Shown here piece after piece: positions 49,234 through 58,333 of a stretch of 64,000 nt of DNA. Position 1 is the stretch's first letter; every line of letters starts with the position of its first letter. The stretch lies in contig JACJOC010000013.1 in assembly GCA_014695345.1 (NCBI GenBank), forward strand, positions 1-64,000, given 5' to 3'. A program made the position numbers and the translations under genes. The notes beneath the pieces were generated by a model that saw nothing but the letters and a program-made list of their open reading frames with translations, was not told the DNA's origin and did not search any database. Source of the DNA: Cyanobacteria bacterium FACHB-471. GTDB lineage: Bacteria > Cyanobacteriota > Cyanobacteriia > Elainellales > Elainellaceae.

Positions 49234-49313
49234 AGTAGAGGCACAATTGACACGAATTAGCACTCTTTGTCCATGCTACGTTTGCCGCAAAATTAAAGAC
49301 TCTCCACGCGATT

Positions 49314-52232
49314 TCACCTTAAAGCTGAAGGGTTGAGTGAGTCTGCTCGATGGCTGCTACGCTGACGATTAATTACCTCTGGCAAAATCACCCCAACCTG
49401 GTTATTAAAGATCTCCATATCTTTCTGATCTTTCTCCTCAAAACTGGACTTGAGGTAATCGGGCACGTCTGGCCAGTCTGCCGCACTGTATTCTGGGAAG
49501 TTGCCTGGTCTGCGTTTGTTAACCAGTTGAGTTACGCCCAACAACTCACCATCTGCCCCCAAAACAGGCATACACAACAAACTGCAAGTACGGTAACGAG
49601 TTTTCTGATCGGTTTTTCGGGCCATCTCAGAGTCAGGGTGATTGTACAGGTCGAAGGGAATATTCAGGGCTTGTCCAGTTTGAGCAACTTTTCCGACAAA
49701 GCCCTCGCCTATTGGAACTCGGGTTTCTAACCAGGCTCCGTTGCTTTGACGGATGCTAGTCCACAGTTCATTGGTTCGATGATCGATCAGCCAGAGCGTA
49801 CTGCGATCGGCGTGAGTTAAATTCTTGGCTGCCTGCATCACCTTTTGAATTAACTCCTCAGGATTGCCGCTGCTTTGGTTGACGAAGCTAATGGCTTGAT
49901 AGAGCGGATCAAGCGCCCGCTGCTGTTCTTGAATTGTCAAAATTTCCTGATGGAAAGATCGACATGCCTGAAGGATCGGCAGAACTGGCTCAAGACAAAT
50001 CTTTAAGTAGTCTGAATCAGATTTTGAAAATCCTCTTGGATCAATTTTTTCTTCTAACGGTAGTCCGGGTATGGAAAGCTGCAATTTGTTGAACGCTCGA
50101 ATAATTGCAATTACTTTTCCGCGTTGATCTATCACTGGAAAGAGCAGCAGGTTGAGGAGACCGTTTACTTTATCTGGACTCACTCCTTTGTAAATCAACA
50201 CATCGTTAAACTTCTGCGGATTGTGGCTTGCCTGAGTTGCTCTTGTTTCTAGAATTTTGTGAGCAATTCCTAGAGTGGCTGAAATCCGAATTTCGCTTGC
50301 ATCGCCTCCTATATCTAGATTGAGTGACCAAAATTCTGTTTCTTCTGCATCTAATAAAAAGATAGTTGTGAATTCGGCTTTTAGCAGTTTGCTGAGCGAT
50401 TGGCTGACAAAACTCAGGACGTGATAAAGCACGTTGTGTAGTGCCTCGTCATCCCGGTCAGCAACAGCACTGCTCAACACGGACAGTGCGTTGTAAATTG
50501 CCTCTTTGGGTTTAACCTGTCCTAGCTGCTTGAGGGTTTCGTGGGTTTTGACAAACTGAAGCATAACTCCTACCCGTTCATTAAACACCTGCATTGCCTG
50601 CTGATCGTTGCGGTCAAAGCCAGTCTTAAAGTAATCGGGAACGGTGGGCCAATCGTCTTTGCTGTATTCAGGATGATTTCCTGGTTTGCGTTTGTTGACG
50701 AGTTGAGTTACACCCAAAAGCTCACCTTCTGGGCTAATCACGGGCATACACAGCAAACTACAGGTGCGGTAACGTGTCTGTTCGTCTGTTTTTTTAGCGT
50801 TTTCAGCGCTGGGGTGATCATACAGGTCAAAGGGAATGATCATCGGTTCGCGGGTGAGGGCAACATATCCTGCAAACCCTACACCGATCGCACACCGCAC
50901 TTCGCCCCGCCCTGGAATTTCTGTCCATAGATCGCCCTGGTCATGGTCAACTAACCATAGGGTGCTGCGGTCAGCATTCATCAACTTTTTGGCGGTGTTC
51001 ATTACCCGTTGCAAGATTGCTTTTGTATCCAGGTTGATCTGGTCGAGCGATCGCGTTGCCTCTGCCAGTGCAGCAGTTGCCTGAAGCTTTCTGACTGCCT
51101 TGTAGCAAGACTGACAGCTTTCCAAAATTCGCCGGATGGGTAACAAGCATTTTGCCAGTCGTTCTAGATCCAGCTTGGTAAAGCCCGTTGGCTTAATCGC
51201 TTCGTTGCTATTGGGCAGCTTTTCTGCCTGCAATTTATTTAGAAATTGGATAACGGCAACCACTTCTTTGGTTTCGCTTAGAATTGGCAGTGCCAAGATG
51301 TTCTCAGTTTTATAACCATACTTCTGGTCAAATTCCTTCACCAAAACGGCACGGGGATCTTCATACACATTGGCAGGAATATGAATTACCTTTTTCGCCT
51401 GAGCGACCTGTCCGGCAATTCCTTCGCCCACGCGCACTCGGATGTCGAGAAAATCTCCGGCTTCGTTTTCAGCCACGAGTGACCACAGTTCTGTTTTCTC
51501 GTCGTTGAGCAGAAAAATGCTGGCTCGGTCTGCACTAACCAAATCACCCACCTGTGAAGTGACATCGCGCAGCACCTCGTATAAGGTTTGAGCCGACTTT
51601 TGTTCTTCTGCACCGTTGTCTACGCGAGACAGGATTTCGATTTGAGAGAGTAGCAGCTTTCTTTCAAGTTCAGCTAATGTTTTGCGAAATATAGCATCAC
51701 TCGGTTCAATTTCAGACTGAATTTTCTTAAGCGCCTGATCCAACCAAGTCTGGTTAAATGCAGCGGCATAAATGGGGTTGTGAACTTTGATCTGATCTTG
51801 CTGTTTGCTCACTAACCCCAGCAGTCGGAGTTCCTTTTGCTCTGGTGAGTCGTCTGCGGCGATCGCCCCCTGTTCCAAGATCTTTTGATAGGTTTGCAAC
51901 AGTTTAGTGCTGCGCTGCTTTCGCATGGTGAGGCGATCGCGAATTGCCCGCATCGGTTCAAGCGTTGGTAGATTTTCCCATGGGTCAATCAGCTTTTGAT
52001 GTACCAACTGTTCAAACCACTCTGTCTCAGCACCGACGGCCGGAGCGTCTTCAGCATCCGCAATCAATTGACAGAGTGTTTGAGTCAGAGCGGGTTGCCC
52101 TCCCGTCCACTCCAACACTTTAGCCAGCAGCAGCTTATAGTTCTGAGATTTTTGTTTAAACCTCTGGGAGATCGGTAGCTTACTTTTAATCTGATCCTGC
52201 TGATGTAGAGTGGAGGGGGTACTTAAAGTCAT
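49314..52232 (-). CDS. Multi-GAF protein with truncated AAA-like N-terminus
   Basis: A 972-residue soluble protein. Residues about 20-180 match only the C-terminal end of the AAA_35 domain (LEWTGGQPALTQTLCQLI, DDSPEQKELRLLGLVSKQ, NPIYAAAFNQTWL), so the P-loop half is missing. Four GAF domains follow at about 240-390, 415-575, 610-770 and 800-960. The second and fourth are close copies: both have ADRSTLWL, IPFDLYxHP, KTxxxTRYRTCSLLCMPV and LLGVTQLVNKR. There is no kinase or output domain, so it may sense a ligand and pass it to a partner. ATG 52232 is chosen over 52274. The small gene upstream probably cooperates. Confidence 0.85.
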   Translation of the reverse strand: MTLSTPSTLHQQDQIKSKLPISQRFKQKSQNYKLLLAKVLEWTGGQPALTQTLCQLIADAEDAPAVGAETEWFEQLVHQKLIDPWENLPTLEPMRAIRDRLTMRKQRSTKLLQTYQKILEQGAIAADDSPEQKELRLLGLVSKQQDQIKVHNPIYAAAFNQTWLDQALKKIQSEIEPSDAIFRKTLAELERKLLLSQIEILSRVDNGAEEQKSAQTLYEVLRDVTSQVGDLVSADRASIFLLNDEKTELWSLVAENEAGDFLDIRVRVGEGIAGQVAQAKKVIHIPANVYEDPRAVLVKEFDQKYGYKTENILALPILSETKEVVAVIQFLNKLQAEKLPNSNEAIKPTGFTKLDLERLAKCLLPIRRILESCQSCYKAVRKLQATAALAEATRSLDQINLDTKAILQRVMNTAKKLMNADRSTLWLVDHDQGDLWTEIPGRGEVRCAIGVGFAGYVALTREPMIIPFDLYDHPSAENAKKTDEQTRYRTCSLLCMPVISPEGELLGVTQLVNKRKPGNHPEYSKDDWPTVPDYFKTGFDRNDQQAMQVFNERVGVMLQFVKTHETLKQLGQVKPKEAIYNALSVLSSAVADRDDEALHNVLYHVLSFVSQSLSKLLKAEFTTIFLLDAEETEFWSLNLDIGGDASEIRISATLGIAHKILETRATQASHNPQKFNDVLIYKGVSPDKVNGLLNLLLFPVIDQRGKVIAIIRAFNKLQLSIPGLPLEEKIDPRGFSKSDSDYLKICLEPVLPILQACRSFHQEILTIQEQQRALDPLYQAISFVNQSSGNPEELIQKVMQAAKNLTHADRSTLWLIDHRTNELWTSIRQSNGAWLETRVPIGEGFVGKVAQTGQALNIPFDLYNHPDSEMARKTDQKTRYRTCSLLCMPVLGADGELLGVTQLVNKRRPGNFPEYSAADWPDVPDYLKSSFEEKDQKDMEIFNNQVGVILPEVINRQRSSHRADSLNPSALR

Positions 52233-52384
52233 GATGCAACTCGGTGGGAGAAAGCTGCCTCGCTCACAGCGCACGCCTTCTCAGAGGTTGGTAATTGTAA
52301 TACGTTTACATTTAGTAGAGCAGTCTTAAAGACAACGTCTTCAGAAGATTTTGGGTCGTCGTGGATCTGTTTGCACAGCCCAAA

Positions 52385-53116
52385 TCAAATTTTGGATACA
52401 TCTGTCTGAGGCAATTTCCATGTTTTGCCATCTGGAAATTGCTCTGCTAGCCAGACTGTAAACATCACCCGTTCTTTTGTAGGCAAGTCTTCTAAAGCGC
52501 TAAAGACTCGTGCTGTAAAGGTGTCATTGCTGAAGAATTCTAAAGCAAGCTCATACACTTTTTGGAGCAGAATGGTGAGGTGTCGTTCCTGCCACACGAC
52601 TAGATGTGCCGCAATTAACGGATCAACCTTCAAAAGCTGCCGTACCAGATCGCGGGAGTCAGACTGAGGAAAGTTTTCCTGCTGAATGACCTTAGTTACA
52701 TCTTTCTCAAACAGCTCAGCGTGTCTAGTGCCAAAGAAATAGTCAACTTCTGCATATACTGCCTGAAGCAGCAGCAAGGTAGCTTTGACAAACGTAGAAT
52801 TGGCTGCATCTGCTGTATTCCAGGGCAAGGAAGCATCGTCGATGAGTTCATCTAAGTGAACCTTTTCCCAAATGCTGTGACTTTTGGACCCCTTGAGCAG
52901 TAAGCAAGTTTTGCCTAAGTTGTCGGTCAAGTTCCACCAAATGAAGCTGACTTCCTTAGACTGACTTTTGGGAAACACATTTAGCAGACGAAACGTCTGA
53001 TCTTGATGATGCAGGATCGGTATCCGCTTATTTCGGGTGGGGTCCCAGGCGCTAGCGATTTGAATGTCGGGTTTGCGAACTGGAGATGACACCGTCACTT
53101 GTAGCTCTTGGCGCAT
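52385..53116 (-). CDS. Protein of unknown function, partner of GAF gene
   Basis: A 243-residue protein with no recognised motif. It is charged and partly helical, with the pattern RNKRIPILHHQDQTFRLLNVF, WWNLTDNLGKTCLLLKG and GKTWKLPQTD. The GKTCLLL segment is not in a P-loop context. It lies 152 bases upstream of the multi-GAF gene on the same strand, so the two may be co-expressed and interact. The ATG at 53116 has a weak AAGAG-type site; a TTG at 53212 would add 32 residues. Its function is unknown. Confidence 0.55.
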   Translation of the reverse strand: MRQELQVTVSSPVRKPDIQIASAWDPTRNKRIPILHHQDQTFRLLNVFPKSQSKEVSFIWWNLTDNLGKTCLLLKGSKSHSIWEKVHLDELIDDASLPWNTADAANSTFVKATLLLLQAVYAEVDYFFGTRHAELFEKDVTKVIQQENFPQSDSRDLVRQLLKVDPLIAAHLVVWQERHLTILLQKVYELALEFFSNDTFTARVFSALEDLPTKERVMFTVWLAEQFPDGKTWKLPQTDVSKI

Positions 53117-53455
53117 GACGTTACTCTTAAACTTCTCCCTTACAGGATTAGGAGGGTAGATGGAGCGGAGGGGCAGACGTTGATAAAAATCTTGAGCGTC
53201 TTTCGGGCGCAAAATTTATAGATGCTAACTGATTATTGATGCTAATCGAGTTTTGTGATCAAGTTTATCGCTAAATCCGTTTCCCAGGAATCCATCCGTC
53301 GGGTGTCTAGGAGAGGAGTTTTTTCATGCGATCGGGCTAATGACATAAGTGCCCTGATCGGAACGTAGAGTTAACATTTCAACACGAAGCGCTGGGAGAA
53401 TAGGCAGATTTTCTTCTGAGTCCATAACAGAAGGGCATTGCTGATGTGATGTATG

Positions 53456-53535
53456 AATTTCGTAGGGACATGGCATTGCCATCTCCTTACAGAGGGGATT
53501 GAGTTCCGTGAATCACACCCATGTTCAGCAACGCT
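53456..53535. repeat. Second copy of the 20600-type dispersed repeat
   Basis: GAATTTCGTAGGGACATGGC with CATTGCCATCTCCTTAC and AGAGGGGATTGAG match the copy at 20600-20682 with several changes; here the palindrome has lost two pairs. Confidence 0.75.
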
Positions 53536-53543
53536 GACAGGAG

Positions 53544-53607
53544 TTCCTGACACGGTTACAGCAACTTCTGACATGGTTGCAACAACTTCTGACATGGTTA
53601 CAGTAAC
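53544..53607. repeat. Three tandem 21-22 bp units
   Basis: Units 53544-53565, 53566-53586 and 53587-53607 follow the consensus TTCTGACATGGTTACAGCAAC. The second and third differ at four positions. It sits upstream of the AraC-type regulator gene and could be an operator array or simply a repeat. Confidence 0.85.
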
Positions 53608-53777
53608 TTTTGTTGTGATCGCCCGTTTAGCCCAATGCACCCGACGCAGAGCAGATGAGCAGGGTAGCAGGATGGCGCAGTCGAGCAAGCCTCTCTAGGT
53701 CTTGTTTCATTATTGGAAGCGATCGCCATCAGTGGCTCCAGAGACGCTTGAATAGACTTAGATATCATCTTCTGACT

Positions 53778-54614
53778 ATGAACTCAGACACAGAATTTGC
53801 CAGGTTATGGAGAACAGATGTATCTGGCGTTGAGCTGTTCAGTGCCCGACTGTTTCACCATACTTTTTCCAAGCACATGCATGAAGAGTACACGATCGGC
53901 ATGAATGAAGGGGGGCAGGGGCAGTTTTTGTATCGGGGAGAAACCCATCGCGCCTATCCAACCAGTTTTAACTTGATCAATCCAGGCGAGGTACACACCG
54001 GGCAAGCCGAATCTAAGGCAGGCTGGACGTTTCGCAATATCTATATTAGTGTGCCGTTAGTTGAACAGATCCAGGCTCAACTGGAGTGGCAGGGAAAAGG
54101 ATTGCCCCATTTCACTCAACCTGTCATTCGGGATCAATCATTGCGGTTCTGTTTTCACACCTTATTTCAAGCGTTGGCTGAGCCCGCCTCTCACCTAGAG
54201 CAACAATCTCATTTGCTTGAGACTTTCTCACAGCTATTTGTAAGACATGGTACGCCGCTGTATTCCTGGCGATCGCCCAAACCAGAAACAAAAGCGACTG
54301 CAATCATTCGAGATTACTTGGAGTCTCACTATGCTGAAAACATCTCCATTGAGACGCTGACGCAGCTAACCGGACTGAGTCCCTACTATCTAATTCGCAG
54401 TTTTCGACAGCAGGTTGGCTTACCACCCCATAGCTATCAACGACACTGGCAACTAGTGCAGGCAAAGCGATCGCTACAAACATCTAAACCGCTGTCCCAA
54501 ATTGCGGTGGAACACGGGTTTTACGACCAGAGCCACCTGAATCGCGCCTTCAAACGTGCCTTTGGAATTACTCCAGGTCAATACCAGAAGGGCAATTCTA
54601 TCCAATACGGGTGA
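53778..54614 (+). CDS. AraC-family transcriptional regulator
   Basis: A 278-residue regulator. An N-terminal cupin-like sensor domain (HTFSKHMHEEYTIGMNEGG, NLINPGEVHTGQAE) is followed by the two-HTH AraC domain at about residues 180-270: LTQLTGLSPYYLIRSFRQQVGLPPHSYQ and EHGFYDQSHLNRAFKRAFGITPGQYQ in pattern. ATG 53778 is the natural start; an upstream frame from 53655 would add 41 unrelated residues. The BenE transporter gene follows 48 bases downstream on the same strand, an arrangement typical of regulated uptake. The three tandem units just upstream may be a binding site, which is inference. Confidence 0.9.
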   Translation: MNSDTEFARLWRTDVSGVELFSARLFHHTFSKHMHEEYTIGMNEGGQGQFLYRGETHRAYPTSFNLINPGEVHTGQAESKAGWTFRNIYISVPLVEQIQAQLEWQGKGLPHFTQPVIRDQSLRFCFHTLFQALAEPASHLEQQSHLLETFSQLFVRHGTPLYSWRSPKPETKATAIIRDYLESHYAENISIETLTQLTGLSPYYLIRSFRQQVGLPPHSYQRHWQLVQAKRSLQTSKPLSQIAVEHGFYDQSHLNRAFKRAFGITPGQYQKGNSIQYG

Positions 54615-54662
54615 ATTCGAGCGTCTGTATCTTGGGAAGACTACTGGTCATTCATCCTAACG

Positions 54663-55832
54663 ATGCACACTACCTTACTAAAAGATTTCTCTGTTTCTGC
54701 GGCGATCGCAGGTTTTGTCACCGTGTTGGTTGGGTTTACTAGCTCTGCCGTGATTGTGTTTCAGGCGGCTCAAGCGTTTGATGCATCCCCGGCAGAAATC
54801 GGCTCATGGATGGGGGCACTGGGGTTGGGCATGGGATTAACGTGCATTGTGCTGTCTCTGCGCTATCGAGTGCCAGTCGTGACAGCCTGGTCTACACCAG
54901 GTGCAGCCATGCTAATCACCACAGCAACCGGAGTGCCGATGGAAGAAGCGATCGGGGCATTCTTGATCTCAGCAGTATTGATTACGCTTTGTGGATTTAG
55001 TGGTTGGTTTGAACGAGCAATTAACCGAATTCCAATGTCGATCGCAGCAGGAATGTTGGCTGGTGTGCTGTTGCGGTTTGGGCTAGATGTCTTCATCTCA
55101 ATGCAGACGCAGTTTGTGATGACCTTCTCAATGTTTTGCATCTACTTAATCATGCGTCGATTCTCACCCCGCTATGCCGTGGTGACTGCACTGATTTTAG
55201 GAATTCTGATCGCAGGTTCTCAGGGGCTGTTGCAAATTGACACCCTACGCCTGCAACTGGCAGAACCCGTGCTGACGACGCCCCGCTTCTCACTTAGCGC
55301 ACTCATTGGCGTAGCCTTGCCCCTGTTTGTGGTCACCATGGCTTCTCAAAACGTGCCTGGGGTCGCGGTGATTCGAGCTTCTGGTTACACCGTGCCCATC
55401 TCTCCTTTAATTGGTTGGACGGGTGCTACAACATTAGTTTTGGCACCCTTTGGTGCGTTTGCATTAAATCTTGCTGCCATTACTGCTGCCATTTGCATGG
55501 GGCGAGAAGCACATGAAGATCCAGCAAGACGCTATGTTGCAGCCATTGCGTCCGGAGTCTTTTACCTGATCATAGGCTTGTTTGGCGGCACAGTGGGTTC
55601 CATATTTGCAGCATTTCCTCAAGAACTGGTGCTGGCGATCGCCGGACTCGCTCTATTAGGCACAATTGGCAATGGACTGCTGACCGCGCTGATTCAGGAA
55701 AAAGAACGAGAACCCGCATTGATCACGTTTTTGGTGACAGCATCCGGAATCACTTTATTTGGCGTCGGTTCAGCCTTTTGGGGATTGGTTGCAGGTGGAC
55801 TGGCGATCGCGATCTCACAAGTGAAAAGGTGA
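54663..55832 (+). CDS. BenE-family transporter
   Basis: A 389-residue membrane protein with about 11-12 helices of the BenE (benzoate/H+ symporter-like) family. Visible features are AAIAGFVTVLVGFTSSAVIVFQAAQA at the start, here cited as GFVTVLVGFTSSAVIVFQAA, then VTAWSTPGAAMLI and MASQNVPGVAVIRASGYTVP, GAFALNLAAITAAICMG. It probably takes up or expels an aromatic acid or related anion. Pairing with an upstream AraC-type regulator resembles the ydcN-ydcO arrangement, where an XRE regulator is used instead. The substrate is unknown. Confidence 0.88.
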   Translation: MHTTLLKDFSVSAAIAGFVTVLVGFTSSAVIVFQAAQAFDASPAEIGSWMGALGLGMGLTCIVLSLRYRVPVVTAWSTPGAAMLITTATGVPMEEAIGAFLISAVLITLCGFSGWFERAINRIPMSIAAGMLAGVLLRFGLDVFISMQTQFVMTFSMFCIYLIMRRFSPRYAVVTALILGILIAGSQGLLQIDTLRLQLAEPVLTTPRFSLSALIGVALPLFVVTMASQNVPGVAVIRASGYTVPISPLIGWTGATTLVLAPFGAFALNLAAITAAICMGREAHEDPARRYVAAIASGVFYLIIGLFGGTVGSIFAAFPQELVLAIAGLALLGTIGNGLLTALIQEKEREPALITFLVTASGITLFGVGSAFWGLVAGGLAIAISQVKR

Positions 55833-56082
55833 AACAAACCTTGGAATTGGTATAACAATCCGTGACTGATGACCAATAACTATTGACAAAATTGTTTATG
55901 TTACTCATTCATGAGTTAATCTAGTCACAATAGAAAGTTATTCAAGTGCTTTTCTTTGCAGTTACCTGATGACTCTCGATTAAAAGTCCTGCCTTGTCAG
56001 TGTTATCTCAACCAGACTCGCTGCAACAGTGACTTTCTGCTTAGAATTGCTACTCAACTCAACTTACTTAAGGACAATTCTC

Positions 56083-56736
56083 ATGAACAAGCCTCAGAAA
56101 ACTGGTCAAACCAATGATCCCACTCTCGTTAAGTTACTCGAAGCTGACTCAGATTTAGCTGCACAAGCGGCTGCCCTAGCTAGCCAACTGGAAGCTTTAA
56201 AGGAGAAGCGTCAAAGCCTGCAAACCGTGATTGGGCTATTCAGTTCAACGGGTAGCACTGCAGATTTGTTAGATAAAACCCTTGAGACTGATGATGAGAT
56301 TGAATCTACTGACTCATCAGAAGCATCTCCTGAGCCTGAAGATACTTCTGACGAGCCTGAAGTGAAATCACCCACCAAAGCGAAGTCTAGAAAACCTGCG
56401 GGCAAGGGTAGTAAGTCCTTAGAAGAGGAGCAACCCGAAAAAACCACTGGACGAGACACCGCTTGGCGGCGCTACATGCGGAAGGAGTTTATCAAAACCT
56501 CACTTCCTGAAGCGGTTGCTCATATCCTGCATCAGGAACCCGACAAAGTGTTTGAAGTACCCAGTATTGTAGATGCTCTGTTTATCGAGGCAACTCCTAA
56601 AGATGCCCGCAATGATGCTCGCAATCGCGTTTCTAATGTGCTTTCGATTGGGTTGAAGAACAACAAATGGTATCGGGGTAAGAAAGGACAATACAGTCTC
56701 TCTAAAGAGTCCGCCAAAGCGAGTGTGGCATCATAG
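56083..56736 (+). CDS. Winged-helix protein with acidic linker
   Basis: A 217-residue protein with a coiled-coil-like N-terminus (LVKLLEADSDLAAQAAALAS, then LEALKEKRQSLQTV), a long low-complexity acidic and Lys-rich linker (about 65-135) and a C-terminal winged-helix of HARE-HTH type (VFEVPSIVDALF, ARNRVSNVLSIGL, KWYRGKKGQYSL). Such domains are found in regulators and restriction-linked proteins and are thought to bind DNA. The ATG at 56083 has AAGGA seven bases before it; an upstream frame from 56029 is not supported. It stands alone with no partner gene. The link to DNA metabolism is inference. Confidence 0.65.
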   Translation: MNKPQKTGQTNDPTLVKLLEADSDLAAQAAALASQLEALKEKRQSLQTVIGLFSSTGSTADLLDKTLETDDEIESTDSSEASPEPEDTSDEPEVKSPTKAKSRKPAGKGSKSLEEEQPEKTTGRDTAWRRYMRKEFIKTSLPEAVAHILHQEPDKVFEVPSIVDALFIEATPKDARNDARNRVSNVLSIGLKNNKWYRGKKGQYSLSKESAKASVAS

Positions 56737-57117
56737 TAAACATGTGATTCCCTAACTCCTCTGATAGAGCTTGGTTTAGCCAACTCCAAGAAAGACAAGC
56801 GATAAAGCGATAGTTTTTTCAGGTGACTGATTGGCACTAGCCCATTAGCCCTTGATGCGGGTTGATAACGGGGGGGCTAACCATCTCTTAATTTGTGCTG
56901 CCAAGTATCAAATATATAAATGTTTGTAATAAAACTAGGGTTAGCTAAGAGTTTTAAGTACCTCTCCCTAGTTAAAACAGCATTTTGAAGAAGCACTAAG
57001 TCAGGGTAAGAAATAGGGGTTGTTTCTTCTAGCGATCGCATACAATGAGGAGTCAGCAAACTAGAATCTAAGTTTTGCTGGTGCCGCTTCGCGCTCAGCC
57101 CATAAGAGTAACGACCT

Positions 57118-57303
57118 ATGACCGCAGATGAATTGACCCAGTGTCTCAACATGGCCAGAATGCTCAATTTGGTCACTGCCACTCGTCGAATTAATGGCGT
57201 ACTGTATGTTTACCGGCTCAATGGGCATTACACTACCTGGGAAAGCTTTGTCTCAGAGTATCCCCTAGAGCGTCTCCAAGCCATGATCAATAGAAGCCGA
57301 TAA
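57118..57303 (+). CDS. Possible small protein
   Basis: A 61-residue frame (MTADELTQCLNMARMLNLVT, then INGVLYVYRLNGHYTTWESF) with protein-like composition and the start just after TAAGAGTAACGACCT, which is a weak ribosome binding site. The segment NGVLYVYRLNGHYTTW looks like a conserved beta hairpin, but I cannot name a family. A frame on the other strand overlaps it and seems less likely. Could be spurious. Confidence 0.35.
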   Translation: MTADELTQCLNMARMLNLVTATRRINGVLYVYRLNGHYTTWESFVSEYPLERLQAMINRSR

Positions 57304-57384
57304 CTGCTGCGTCATTTTTGACGTTTCAATCACCTAAAAGTAATTACCCCAATTGAAGGTTAGCGCCGTTTTGGTTAGAGTTCT

Positions 57385-57738
57385 ATGGGGTTAATTTTTG
57401 TTTGCTGGCTATTTCTAATTTATGCTGTGCTTCCTGGCATAGTCAGCAGTTTTATCATTAGCCTACTTGCTGGAGTGGCAGCAGCTATTTTTTACAAGTC
57501 TTCTAGGTCCTTTCTACCAACCTTTGCTCGAGTCTTTGTTGGAGGGGTGGTTACCTCTGCGGTCACCGGAGCAGGAGGAATAGCATTTGTTTTCTTTAAG
57601 GCCTACATCCTTGACGATCTTGCTTTTCGAGGACAGGGAATGGGCTATGCGCTGCTACTGGTGCCCGTCTTAGCAGTTGTCGGAGCTGTGTTGGGCGGTA
57701 TTGGGACCGCACTGTTCAAACAACTTTTCTCTAACTAG
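57385..57738 (+). CDS. Small membrane protein, unknown function
   Basis: A 117-residue protein with about three hydrophobic helices (residues 5-33, 45-70 and 84-112) and glycine-rich patterns GVVTSAVTGAGGIAFVFF and GAVLGGIGTALF that suggest tight helix packing. No motif is recognised. It ends just before a perfect 30-bp hairpin, which is shared as a terminator with the convergent RNA-binding protein gene. Confidence 0.6.
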   Translation: MGLIFVCWLFLIYAVLPGIVSSFIISLLAGVAAAIFYKSSRSFLPTFARVFVGGVVTSAVTGAGGIAFVFFKAYILDDLAFRGQGMGYALLLVPVLAVVGAVLGGIGTALFKQLFSN

Positions 57739-57753
57739 AGATTAAGGATAAAT

Positions 57754-57817
57754 TTAGAAACCTAAGTGAAAAAAGAGAAGGGCTTTTGCCCTTCTCTTTT
57801 TTCACTTAGGTTTCTAA
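57754..57817. terminator. Bidirectional terminator, 30-bp perfect hairpin
   Basis: Arms 57754-57783 and 57788-57817 pair completely around TTTT. The stem carries A-rich and T-rich stretches (AAAAAAGAGAAGGGC), so each strand gives a stem followed by a T-run. It lies between convergent genes ending at 57738 and 57847. Confidence 0.9.
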
Positions 57818-57846
57818 GGTTGTGACTGCTTTCTCAAGCTGTGATT

Positions 57847-58152
57847 TTAGTATCTGCTAGAGGAAAAGCTGCCACGATTGCCGCCGCCACCGAATGAGCT
57901 TTTGTTGTTTTCGCGAGGCTTAGCTTTGTTAACTTTGATGTCGCGACCCATCCACTCAGCGCCGTCAAGCGCATCAATAGCAGCTTGCTCTTCAGCATCG
58001 GTACCCATTTCAATGAAACCAAAGCCGCGCATCCGACCTGTTTCACGGTCAGTGGGAAGCTGAACTCGCTTGACTGAACCGTATTCTGCGAATACAGAGG
58101 TCATGTCTGCCTCAGTAACTTCGTAAGACAGATTGCCTACATAGATTGACAT
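57847..58152 (-). CDS. RRM RNA-binding protein (Rbp type)
   Basis: A 101-residue single RNA-recognition-motif protein. RNP2 is IYVGNL at residues 3-8 and RNP1 RGFGFIEM at 42-49; the C-terminal tail is short and Gly/Ser-rich (SSFGGGGNRGSFSSSRY). It belongs to the cyanobacterial Rbp group, many members of which are cold- or stress-induced and help in localising thylakoid mRNAs. The Gly-rich tail places it with the longer, cold-regulated class. A long gap upstream probably encodes an extended leader. Confidence 0.92.
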   Translation of the reverse strand: MSIYVGNLSYEVTEADMTSVFAEYGSVKRVQLPTDRETGRMRGFGFIEMGTDAEEQAAIDALDGAEWMGRDIKVNKAKPRENNKSSFGGGGNRGSFSSSRY

Positions 58153-58330
58153 AGATTTTCTCCAAAATCAGAGGTGTGTAGAGATTGAGATTTCGGAGAG
58201 AAGCCTGTCAGAACCAAACGTGAAAAACTCGTCAAGACTAAAAACAAACGCTGCAACCGATACTTAATTCTCAATCACCAACATAACACAAGAATTCTCG
58301 ACTCTGTGCAGCATCTTCATGACTCTAAAC
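58153..58330 (-). promoter_or_regulatory. Probable leader of the RNA-binding protein gene
   Basis: About 180 bases, with a pyrimidine-poor stretch read from the gene's strand, separate the RRM gene from the GNAT gene upstream. Cyanobacterial rbp genes often have long 5' leaders that affect cold control. I saw no specific motif, so this is an inference from context. Confidence 0.35.
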
Positions 58331-58333
58331 AAA

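Noticed and set aside
49350-49730. 126-codon open frame antisense to the multi-GAF gene
   Set aside because: It lies wholly within a strongly supported gene on the other strand and has no motif. The frame at 50541-50930 is explained in the same way, by the duplicated GAF sequence.
52861-52950. GKTCLLLKG as a P-loop in the GAF partner protein
   Set aside because: It lacks the preceding glycine-rich GxxxxGK spacing and no Walker B follows. It is not a nucleotide-binding site.
56877-57182. 101-codon open frame on the minus strand
   Set aside because: It overlaps the possible small plus-strand gene at 57118 and has no ribosome binding site or conserved motif. It could not be supported.
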